64,000 nucleotides of DNA, taken from contig OX377201.1 in NCBI GenBank assembly GCA_947396885.1, forward strand, positions 28,931,923 to 28,995,922, read 5' to 3'. The DNA is from Heligmosomoides polygyrus polygyrus (lineage: Eukaryota > Nematoda > Chromadorea > Rhabditida > Heligmosomidae). The position numbers and the translations under genes were made by a program. Below the pieces are notes generated by a model. That model was not told the origin of the DNA. It saw only the letters and a program-made list of their open reading frames with translations, and searched no databases. This document shows, piece by piece, positions 12,101 through 24,100 of the stretch (position 1 is the stretch's first letter; each line of letters starts with the position of its first letter).

Positions 12101-15100
12101 TCGGATTTCCCGCCCAGGCCAACCAAGCCTTCCATTCCTCCGGGATTGGTGAATTGGTACCAGACTTGTCTGGGAAGGATAAAACGCTGACTTGTTCATC
12201 GACTGACCACCGCAAGACATTGTATGGTCAAATACGCATTCAACTCCACTCCACGACATCCAGTAGAAGTAGAATGCGTGGCGCATCCCAAACGGGATTA
12301 AATAACGCCATCCTTTATCTTTTTATCTTTTATGTTCTCAATGCTACATGGTTCTCTCTAGGTAACGGTTCCAATGTCGTGTGGAGCGCAGCTGGAGGAG
12401 GTGCCGGCTGTCGCGTGCACTCGATATCAGGTTCTTGGTCCGAATTTCCCACCCAAGCCAACGAAGTCTTCCATTCCTCCGGGGTCGATGAATCAGTACC
12501 AAACTTGTCTGAGAAGGACGACTGACTTAGTCATCGGCAGGCTGGGGCAGGTCATTGTACAGGCTAAATACGCATTCAAATCGCCTCCCCATATCCCATA
12601 GAAGTAAAATGCGTGGCGCATCCCAAAAAAGATTGAGTAATGTCGTTTTTTATTCATCATTCTTTAGTAGTACTAAAACCTCTATCACATCATATAGTGA
12701 AACAATACAATCTAGTATTAAAAATAATAAAAAACTCTGATAGGAGCGGGAATATTTGCGGCACTAAAACGATGAAAGCTTTCGATTCGACCTAGAAGAT
12801 TTCGATCTTGCGTTGTTTCCCTACGATAACGTATACAAGAACAACACTTTCCTCGAGCCTTGTTAGTTGTAAGGGCTGCTCAACACCAAGTTACGAACGT
12901 CTTGATCTTCACGTTTCTGTTAATACCTTTCACGAGAATCTCGCTGTCCTTACGTTTTCTTTGCTGGACGAAATAAAGAATTGTGGTCTACGAAACTGGG
13001 GGTAAAAGAATGTTCTTTCCACTGGGCCATTAGCACAGTGATGAATCAATCTTGCTAACTAGCCTCCTTATCTATGGGAGGCCAGAACGATTGAGAAAAG
13101 GATCTGCAAACGCGAACCAAAAATAAGGATCTTGTTTAGAAGTGTGCGTAACAGATTAACAGTGCTTCACTTTTTCTTCAGTTCCTCTCTCGACGGCGTT
13201 TTTGTCGCCTAATCCTTTTAAAACAGCCACCGTAGCGCACAAAGACTGAGGTTTGAGCGCCTAATCGCCGTGGTTCACCGTATCCGTCCGTTAGGCAACC
13301 CAGTCGTTTGTTCTGTGCTTCACGAGACGTCGTGGAAAGAAGGGTAGTGAGACGGGACGGTGATCAGAAAAACCCGTTCCGTTCTCTCTAAATTGACCTT
13401 AGCGATAGACGTTCATCCAATAAAAAGTATGGATGAGCGCTGTTTGAAGATTAATGGCCAACTGTTGAACAAAGGTCATCTCATGGAGAGAAGGACTTTC
13501 AGAGAAATGGTGGTCTTGTTGGAAACAGGGACGGGGAACCACACAGACCATGAAACGATTTAGAAGAAATAGAGAACAGTTGGACATGTAGTGTTTCTGA
13601 AATCAAAAGATTTTAAGGTTTCCAGCTGATTTCGTTATTTGGTCAAACCTATGTGTTACTTTCAGGCCAGTTCAAGTCGTCCGTGGTCGAAAAGAACATG
13701 CTGCTTCTGGCACCGTTCTTCGCCTACATGGGCCTTATCGTCTCATTCCTCATGGGAGTCTATCCTACCACACTTGCCTTCACAGCCGCTCACTCGACCG
13801 ACATCTACATTGTGGCCATCTACAGCATGGCTATGGGTTCAGCTGAGATTTTTGGTGGGCCTGTTCATCCATTTTTTGGTGGTTGTCCGTGGTATTTTCT
13901 GTGATCGACATAACGTGCGCTGTCGCTATTCCAGGCGGTGTCGTGCTGCGTCGGCTGATCAAGAAGTGCCAGGACTGGGGCCTTGTGGTTACCATCAGCA
14001 TACACTTTCTGGCGATCTTCACCATGCTCGTGCTAGTCGTGTTATCTGTTCCTGAGATGGCAACGATGATGCCAACCTCGGAGCCACCGTTGCTCATTAA
14101 GCCTAGGTGAGATTTTGTTCGATCCATTCTTCTTCCGAGACGGTTCCGTATAAAAATTAGGACCTCGAACCAGAGAACGCATCGACTAGAATTTTTCTGT
14201 GTCACCTGTGACCTGTCGATCCGTTGAAGAACGGATTGCTCGAACAGACGCTAGCAGAATCTCCATTCGTACCTTTCCCGTGCCAAAGTGTTCCAGTAGA
14301 TATTCCTCGCTCGAGAGACATGAAGAGCGTCATATTGTTCGTTCAGGGATTTCACAAAGAGGTCCTTCCAACCTGGCGTCCAGTCTGCGGATCGTCGGTG
14401 GACGTATTGGTGTTGATCTTGACATCCCGCGGAATCCAGTCTTGACAGGTCGCGTCCAGCGCATGCTTGAAAAGTGCATTACGCGTCCGGTGCACCTAAT
14501 TTTAGAGACAAGAATGTTTTGCGCGCCATGGAGCAACGCTGTTACAGTAAGATTGCGCGTTGGCTTAAGTGTGCCCGGTGTAGCGGTGGAAACACGCGCC
14601 GAGCGCTACAGTATGCTAATATTCTGCCGCTACGGGTTAGACTTCTTCCGAACGGGTACAAGCGTGCGCTATGACATCAGATTTCATCACCGCCTTTGTT
14701 TCTACAAGAAAAAGTTACAGATAGCAACAAAAACTATTTTATTGATGAAATTCTAGGGCGTGTGTAATAAGAAGGCGACCAAATGCTCAGCTCACTTAAT
14801 GGTGAGTTATATAAGCAAATAGCGAGAAACAGTTAAAGATTAGTGTTTACGCTTAATTCCAGACAGGGCAACTTTCAAATTACCCTGCCTTCACGAACTC
14901 AAGCTTGGCTGAAAACAGAGTTGAGTGCAAGTCGTTAGTTGAGTGGTTTCTCCCGCCTCTCCATACCTAACCAGCACAAACTCTCCACAGCTGCACTACA
15001 TATAGATCCTTTTCGAAGAATGTCCGCAGCCCTATTGCTCCGTCTAGGGTTGTGTTTACAACCTATTGCAGCTCGTCAAACCTAATCCAATGTCGGATAT

Positions 15101-18100
15101 TTCGGTTCAGTCGCTCTGCTTTAAGCCACGAGGTGTGATGGATTTGGGAAAAGGTGACTTAAGACAGAAATACTGTCCTCCTCTGTATGGATGTTAGTAT
15201 AAAAACTGGGCAAACCACTGCCGAAATGTGAGAAACCAAGACTTGGTTGAAAACGGAGCAGAACCGAGCGTAGGTCCCACATACTTTCATCGCTGGCCTG
15301 TCCCAGTCCACCGTCAAAAATAGGAGGACCTGGGCAGGCAGAAAAAGCATAGTAGCCCAGCGCACGAAGTAGGTATTCCGCACCATCGACCACTAACTAT
15401 ACGGGAAGAATTACATACGGGGGCCTGATGTAGTCGAAGAAAGGGTTGGAAAATGGAAATTTAATTTCCGCTGTCGACGAACCACTACACACTCATTCCT
15501 TCCTCCTCTATATAGAGGATTTTCTGTCTGGGAGATTGGATGAAGCCGTCGTAAGTGCCACCATGGTTCTCATCGCTTTCCAGGGTCTATTAAGGATTAG
15601 CAAGCTTTACGCGCTTTTGCGTTTCATAAAAAAGGGTTGTTTTTTTTATAAAAGTGAAGGCACTTCTCATCGCTGTCCTAGACCGATCAGGTTGAATTAG
15701 GGACTAACATGGCCATTAAATTTGACCTGACTCAGACATTATTGTGGCAGCGATTCTGTAGAATCAGAGGCATACCAGTCTTAGTTATTAACTCAAAGAT
15801 TGCAACACTGTGAGGCAGCTGTAACGACCAGCTCATCCAAATTTGGAGCGGAATCTAGTTAACTCACATGAGGTGACTCCAAATTATAGAATTGATTCTA
15901 CACCTGATTTGATCCCTAGGTGGTTCCATGTTATAGAACAACTGACCATCGCATCTCGATAAAACATGAGTACTAAAAAGCCTATCGGCTGTATCAGCCC
16001 GTAACTGCGAGTGCAAATGACCTTCTTAACTGATGATGTCGTGACGAAGTATTGGGCTTTTGAAGTCAGCGAAGTAGAATTCTCCATCGCCAATGCTGAT
16101 ACGCTTCAGACCTCCTCGCATGATTTTAAGTTTCTAGGCACACTTTAGAGATTCATGTTCACGTGCTGCACTTGTTTCGACCCAAGGTTTTAAGCGGTTT
16201 TGACAGTAAATTGTTGCATAGAACAAAGAACTGATAGAGAAATTTAAGAAATCGTACATCCTTCCAACGGACAAATTCGTGTGAATGACACTCAAGCTAT
16301 CAATGCAGTGAACATCGCGAGCAACAAGGCACAAGTTGTTGGAAAGCGAGGAGTTTATGACCATTCAGACATTCAGCTAGTTACAACATTTTTAGGAAAG
16401 TCTGTATTGATGCACCAGCTTCATAGCACTAGCTATCACAAAGTTTCCTAGGCGCATCTAGGGTCTAGGGTCCGGGGGGGGGGTCACCATGTAGAACAGC
16501 CCTTTGAGACCGGATTTTTTTTTTGCAGCAATAGTGTGTTCTACCCCTACAGTGAACTGAGGTAAGCCATTTATGATGTAACTGTACATAGATGTGCATT
16601 TTTACCAAAGCGTATAACCACTGAGTAGGGAGTGACCCCTCCCGACCCTATTTGCGCCTTTTCCTATGATCGACACTGCTACTTGAGCTGAAGAATCAAA
16701 AAATCCAATTTATTAAAGGCGCGAAACCTTCTACGGAGTAACCGCGTGATAATAGTACTCACACCACTATGGCATACATGTTATTGTTAGATAACGCTAT
16801 ATATTTAATCTTCTCATGCCTTGCATGTGTAGTTCATTGGACCCGAGCGATCATTTTCAGGGCAATACATCACCCTCTGATGCTGGTACGCACATGTTCT
16901 AAAACGGATGCGAAATAGCCGCAGCGGCTGAATATTAGCATACTGTTGCGGTCGGCCGCGTGTTTCCACCGATAGACCGCGCACACTTAAGCCCACGCGC
17001 AATCTTACTGTAACAGCGTTGCTTCATGGCGCGCAAAACATTCTTGTATTTTAGAGAACCTGCCCAACACAATTGCTTCTCTGATTTTCGAACGTCAACG
17101 AAGTTCGGAACACCGTAGGCCTTCCCTCACACAATTCGGGCAAATACGGGGATCGTCCTCTTGAATTCGAATAAAATGCCTGACCTAAACTTCGAGAGTT
17201 TTCCTGATACCCTGTCACAAGTTTAAAAGGATAACTGAAAGGCTAGAACCTAGAAGAACATTTTTATAAGATTCTTAACGCTTCTGAATGTCCGATTTTT
17301 AGGGGCATAGTAGGGGCTACGTCACGTAGGGTCACGATGCGTAGGGTTACGTTGGAAATAAAGGACGGCGTTGTTCAGTCTCCTCTAGGACGCACCACGC
17401 ATTCTACTTTTACGGGATATCGTGGAAGCAGTTAAGCAGTTTAAATGCGTATGTGGCCTACCCAGTAACTTGCAGCCAGCAGATAGGCAAGTCAGTGCTT
17501 TGTCCTTGGAGGCAAGTTCGGTACCAGTTCAGTGAGCCCGGAGCGATAGAATACTTGATTGGCCTCAGCGGAAAATTCTAACCAAAGACCTGGAAACAAA
17601 TGCTCGTGAGAGCCGGCAGCCGGCATCTCCTCCCACTGCGCTGTCACACGCCCTAATAGGTGGGTATGCGATAAAATACGAGCCACTGTTATTCGCTCAC
17701 CGATTCTGAATGGAGGGTTAAGTTTACGATTGGTGCTAGAACAAAGTGGACTCTTCTTCGGCCACGTGCGCCTGCTTCTACATAGGTTATTCCACATAAA
17801 CTCTGTGAAACTCACTGTAATAAAAGTTTTTTTTTAAGTCTGAGAAATCAAAGAAAATAATAATGGGACGAGCGGTTGTAACGTTGAACTGATCCAAGCT
17901 TCATCGTTCCATTGGAACATTCACGATTTCAGTCGAGTGATCGTGATCATCATTGGCTTTCTCCTGGGTACCGGAGACTTTACCATCACCATGAGCAGAG
18001 CTGTAATCTGCCAGGTGGCCGTACCAGATGCTCGAATGCAGGTCTTCTCTATGAGTCGCCTCTATCAGGTAAGACAGAGGTCGTTTTGTCACAACTGCAG

Positions 18101-21100
18101 CTTTTCAAATTTTTATATTGTTCTGGCACCCCATTATAAATGCAGATAAGCTCATATACTAAAAAACTAAGGCCTGGCTTACACTTGCGCCGCCTCAAAA
18201 CACCATTTTTGGCGACATTTTGGGGAAGTTTATTCTGCGATTCTCGCCGCAGAAGGAAAGGGAGTGCCCCGGCGCGATGAGGAGCGGCAGACTCAACAAG
18301 GATTTGACGATGCTGTGGGTGGCCGAGTTCGCAGGAGTTTTGCACTCGTTTGAGATGTCACGTACAGCTCATGATGCTCGAGATCTACAGGTTTTGGGCA
18401 AAGACACGGGCGTGGTCGGCTTCTCTATCACTTTTTTGCGTCATCACGTGTGCAGCACCTTGCCCAGTACATTTTTTCTCCATGAAAATGAAGCCATACA
18501 TTGTCTGTTTTTTTGCCTAAGATAGCACTTAAATATAGGAGCAAATAAAATTTTGGTGAAGATTGCGCTATAGGTATTGCATATGAACTCCATTTTCTCC
18601 TCGAAAATGAACAAGGCTTAGAATTTTCTGAGAACCTTAAACACTGACTCCTTCCGCCTCTATGGATTCGACTTCATCTCCCGCTTTCAAACCACCTAAT
18701 CGAAGTACCGTCTCCCATCTCTGCTGACTCAGCTCCGACGATGCTTAATGAGTGGAGTATATTTCTGAAAACGCACACCGTGACCGCAATGAATTGATGA
18801 CTCGGAAATGACCCAGCGCAGTTACGCCGTCATACACTGACGGACACCCAAGAAGAACACGCTTTACTGGGGCATGATATCTGACCTTTGGCCGACTTTT
18901 AGAAGTCCATTCTATGCAGTAGGTGCGCTTATCACTAGCCCACAATTCAGAATGATACCAAGGGACCATAAAGTGGACCAGTAAGCTTTTCTTCAATAGT
19001 TCTTGTCAGAGCAGGATTTAGAACCGGTAGCCTTAAGGCGCGACTGTCGCGTGCACCCGATACCAGGTTCCTGGTTCGGATTTCCCGCCCAGGCCAACCA
19101 AGCCTTCCATCCCTCCGGGGTCGGTGAATTGGTACCAGACTTGTCTGGGAAGGATAAAGCGCTGACTTGTTCATCGGCTGGCCACCGCAAGTCATTGTAT
19201 GGCCAAATACGCATTCATGTCGCCTCCACGACATCCCGTAGAAGTAGAATGCGCTGGCGCATCCCAGAAGGGATTGAGTAACGCCGTCCTTTATCCTTTT
19301 ATCCTTAGCCTTAAGTCCTTACTACATTTGTTGATGTGTCCCAGGGCTCTATGTTTATGTTTATGATAGTCGATATCCAGCAAGTTGTCAATAATAAACA
19401 AGAAAACATGGTACTAGTTAAAAGTTCCGACTCCACCGACACGACTTCGGTTAAAAAAAAAATCACTGAAACTTCGTCTAGGGGGGTTATTTGGGGTGCT
19501 GATCACGAATCTGACATCCGTCTTTCGTTTTACGCTGGAGTACGGAAGGTACGGGTGACTAAGATATTGGTACCGGTTTCGCCCAAACTCCAGCGTAAAA
19601 CGAAAAACGGATGTCAGATTCGTGATGAGCACCCCGAATAACCGCCTAGACAAAGTTTCAGCGAAGAATTTTTTTTCGACCGAAGTCGTGTCGGTGGAGT
19701 CGGAACTTTTAACTAGTGCCGAGAATATCTATGATTGACCATCAAAAGAAGTCTAACAAAGTCAACTAAAGGGATTCGTAGTTGCTTCGCCGAAGGGTAT
19801 GCAGCATTTGTTCCTCGCTGTAGAATGAATTTGCCTGCAAAGCTGTGAAAACATAAAAAGGGCATATGCTGGCGTAAAAAATACGGAGCTTGTCGTAAAG
19901 TCATCTTGTTTGTAAAGCATGAAATGCGCTGGGCATTTCCACTGCTGTTTCTGTGGACTGCTAACTCAGTTACTAATATGGGTGCCAAGCGTAAAAGGTT
20001 CGTCGACGACATGAAGACCCACAAGACTATGAGAGCCAGGGAACACAGTTCAGGTAGCAATTGATTATGTGTTGCTGAGCAAGGAAAGGGAATCGCATCT
20101 TCAGCGGAGAAAACTCATTCTTTTATGGTCAGACCAGAAAGCCATCCTGACACACCCTCTTATGTTATCTACAGGGTGCGCAAAAATTACCTGCACAGGG
20201 TACGACGCAGTCCGCAACTACTAGCAGAACTGGATTCCTAGCTCTATGTTGCAATATGTTATAGATTTATACCATACGCAAATGCATTCCAATTTGGAGC
20301 TCATGAATGGTTACAGAGCGGTAATGGCACAGCAAAATCCGAAACGATCGGCCATTATCTGCCTGCACCTTTCTGGTCGCAGCGCTGTTTTAATCGCCAA
20401 TGTCTTCAATGTTCCTGGGCGATCGTGTATGACGCCACAAAACGATACAAGGAGCTTGGTACTTTATCAGACAGGACTGGACGGGAAAAACTGCGGAAAC
20501 GATAAAAAAAGGTTCGCGAGCGGATTCGTCGCAATCCTCGCCATTCGATGCGAAAAATGGCTCAAGAACTCAATATTTCAACAAGCAGTGTTAGAACCAT
20601 TGTCAGGAACAAGCTGAAGATGTATCCATATCGTATTCAATGTGTTCGCATGCTAACTGAGAGAATGAACGACTGCGACTACAGCGACTACGAATGTGAA
20701 GAGCTTGCTGAAGCGGTTCGCGAATGGCACACACCGCGCAATCGTTTTTCCTGATGAGAAACTCTTCACTATGAAACCCACGGTGAATCGTCGGAACCAT
20801 CGCATTCTCCCACAGAATGTTGGAACTGCTATCCGCAACGGGAAACTAGTCGCTAGAACTGCACATCTGGCTTCAATTATGGTTTGGGGGTGCGATTACT
20901 TCAAACGGCAAGTCCCATTAGTTTTCTTCGAATCTGGCGTCAAAATTAACAAGGACGAGTACCAGAAAACGATTTTGGAGGACGTGTTGAAGCCCTGGGC
21001 CCATGCACACTTCGGTAATGACAGGTGGTGCTTCCAGCAGGACTCTGCGCCTGCACACAAGCCGAGAACAGCACAGCAGTGGTGCAAACGTGAGCTCCCG

Positions 21101-24100
21101 GATTTTATTGCGCACGAAGTCTGGTTTTCGAACTCACCGAATTTGAATCCTCTCGATTTCTCTGTCTGGTCAGTTACTGAGAGCAAAGTTTGCTCTACTC
21201 GACACGCAAGTTTCGCCTCCTGAAAGCTTCCCTGACTGAAGCATGAAACGAAATGAGCGAAGACTACCTCCGTGCCACGAGTGATGGGTTCGTTACTGGT
21301 CTATGGACTTGTGATCCTAGGAAGGGCGTCCACTTCGAATTACTTTGATATGTTTTTATTAGTAGGGGAATAAAAAAGTTATATGCTAAGTTTCGTTGTC
21401 AAATCCGAATTTGTGTTGAAGTTACACTGTGATACCTTTGTGCGGGTAATTTTTGCGCACCCTGTACAGTCACGTTTTTGAAGTGCGTTTAAGAAGCACA
21501 GAGCTACATAACAACGGGAACTCATTCCTTCAGAAAGCACTGCAGTGTTTTAGCGAATAAAGAAAATCACTGTACACACCATTATCACGTCAAATGGGAC
21601 GCTTTTCACGTGGAGCAGGACACTCTTTCAAGTAAGCTTGACGCTTTTGAAATCAAATCGAGCATCATTCAGGTTCACATCCGCTTCTTCCACATTTCGC
21701 TAGAGTCTCTTCAAAACATCTGGAATGCTTTCTTTGTCCAACGAAAATTTCCATCACTTTTTTAGAAATTTGTTTTCATACACCTTTCCCCTGACTGTGT
21801 TGACTGTGCCTTGACTGTGCCTTGACTGTGTTCGTCGCGTATGCCCCAACATCCGACTACGACGACGAAGACGTCGAGGCCTTCTACGTGGAGCTGGAGA
21901 AGTTCTATAAGGAAGATCACACCTTCTACAAGGTGATCGTCGGTGACTTCAACGCCAAGATCGGGCCACAAAGGTCGCCGGAAGAACTTCACATCGGAAT
22001 CCACGGTTTGGAGTGGAACGAGCAAGGTGAAAGGCTGTCTGAGTTTATCATGTCGACCAAGACCATCCATGGAAACTCGCAGTTCCAGAAGCCTCCCTCC
22101 TACGATGGACCTGGGAATCCCCCGGTGGCCAGTTCCACAACGAGATCGACCACATCATCTTCAATCGCAAGTATTGCCTGACCGATGTCTCCGTTGTCCC
22201 CAAGTTCTACACGGGATTGGACCACCGCCTCCTTCGCGCGAGGTTCCGCTTTTCGCGTCAAGGAGAGAAGGCCGCGAAGTTCAAGAGGAGGAATCCCAGA
22301 ACGACCATCAACTGGGATCTCTACACCTCTCTTGTCGGCCTTTGGGAAGATGTCGTCATGGACAACGTCGACGAGGAATACGATCGCTTCGTGCACCATC
22401 TCCACGATAGTGCTAAGGGAGCCGAGAGCTTAAAGACCACCAAGAGACGCCTGTCTCCGGAAACTCTCGAGCTGATACGCCAGCGTGGAGCAGCACGAGC
22501 GTCAGGCAACTACCAACTGACGTCCGAGCTTGCAAAGCTATGCAGAGCGGCGATAAAGGAAGATTTCAAAGAGAGAAGGGCGGAAGTGTTGGCTGAAGCA
22601 GCAGAGGCAGAGCTGAGCATCCGCAATGCCCGCCGGAACTTCGCCATCTTCAAGACCAAGATGACCGCTCTCCGACGTCCTGACGGAACCATCACCTCTT
22701 CCAGAAGGACCATGGAGAAAGTCATCCACGACTTCTACTCCGATCTCTTCGATAGCCACGTCCACCTGCCCCATGCCATCTTCCGCAGGATGGATACGTC
22801 GTCCCCTCTGTTCTCTCTTCCGAAATCCGACACGCCATCTCGTCGGTGAAGAAACGTACAGCACCCGGTTCTGACAGGATCAGAGCTGAACACCTGAAGA
22901 ACCTCCCGCCAGCGCTCATCAACACCTTGGCGCGGCTCTTCACACGCTACCTGTCCGAATGCAAGGTTCCATCTCAGTGGAAGACCAGCAAGACCGTTTT
23001 GCTGTACAAGAAGGGAGACGTGCACGACATTGGCAACTATCGCCCGATCTGCCTGCTGTCCGTAGTCTACAAGCTGTTCACTCGAGTCATCCTGAATAGG
23101 ATTAGTAGAACGCTGGACGAAGGACAGCCATGCGAACAAGCAGGATTTCGGAGAGGATTCAGCACGATCGACCACATACACACCATTACGAAGCTCATCG
23201 AAGTGTCGCGAGAGTACAAGCTGCCGCTGTGCCTTACGTTCATCGACCTGAAGAAGGCATTCGACTCCGTCGAGACTGAAGCGGTCATGGAAGCCCTGCT
23301 CACCCAGGGCGTTCCTACTCAGTACATCAGGGTCCTTCGAGAGCTGTACAGGGGATTCACGACCAAGATCTCACCATTCTACAACGACGTCGTCATTGAC
23401 GTGAAGAGAGGGGTTCGACAAGGGGATACCATATCCCCGAAGCTCTTCAGCGCCACCCTCGAAAACGTCATGCGCGAACTAGAATGGGAAGACGTGGGAG
23501 TGAAGGTCGACGGCCGGCAACTGCACCATCTTCGCTTCGCTGACGACATCGTGCTCATAACACCGAGCATCAGCCAGGCGGAGCGAATACTGACCGACTT
23601 CGATCGTGTATGTGGAAGCGTTGGACTACAGCTGAATCTTACGAAGACGATGTTCATGAAGAACGGATGGGTTTCTGATGCCCCATTCTCGCTCAACGGA
23701 ACGAACATCTCCGAATGCTCCAGCTATGTGTATCTGGGTCGCGAAGTCAACATGGCCAAGCACCTAGCACAAGAGCTGAGCAGGCGGAAACGAGCGGCTT
23801 GGGGAGCTTTCAAGAGCGTCGAAGAAGTCGCGAAGAAGACGAAGAACGTCCGACTCCGTGCCCACCTATTCGACTCCACTGTTCTTCCTGCCCTAACATA
23901 CGCCTCAGAGACCTGGGCTATACGAAAGCAGGATGAACACGCGATCAGCGTCGCGCAGCGTGGAATCGAGAGGACGATGCTCGGAGTGACACGACTCACG
24001 CAAGTGAGAGAAGGCCTCCGGAGTTCCGAGCTTCGCCGACGTTCGAAGATCAGAGACGCTGTCGCATGGGCCAAGTTGTCGAAAATTAGGTGGGCCGGCC

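Noticed and set aside
15121..15393. Transposase of the Mutator-like foldback
   Set aside because: The 90-residue minus frame has no transposase or zinc-finger motif and overlaps another frame of similar length.
22735..23181. 148-residue minus-strand open frame
   Set aside because: Antisense of the RTE-A linker and RT, repeated at 57956-58717; no independent evidence of a gene.
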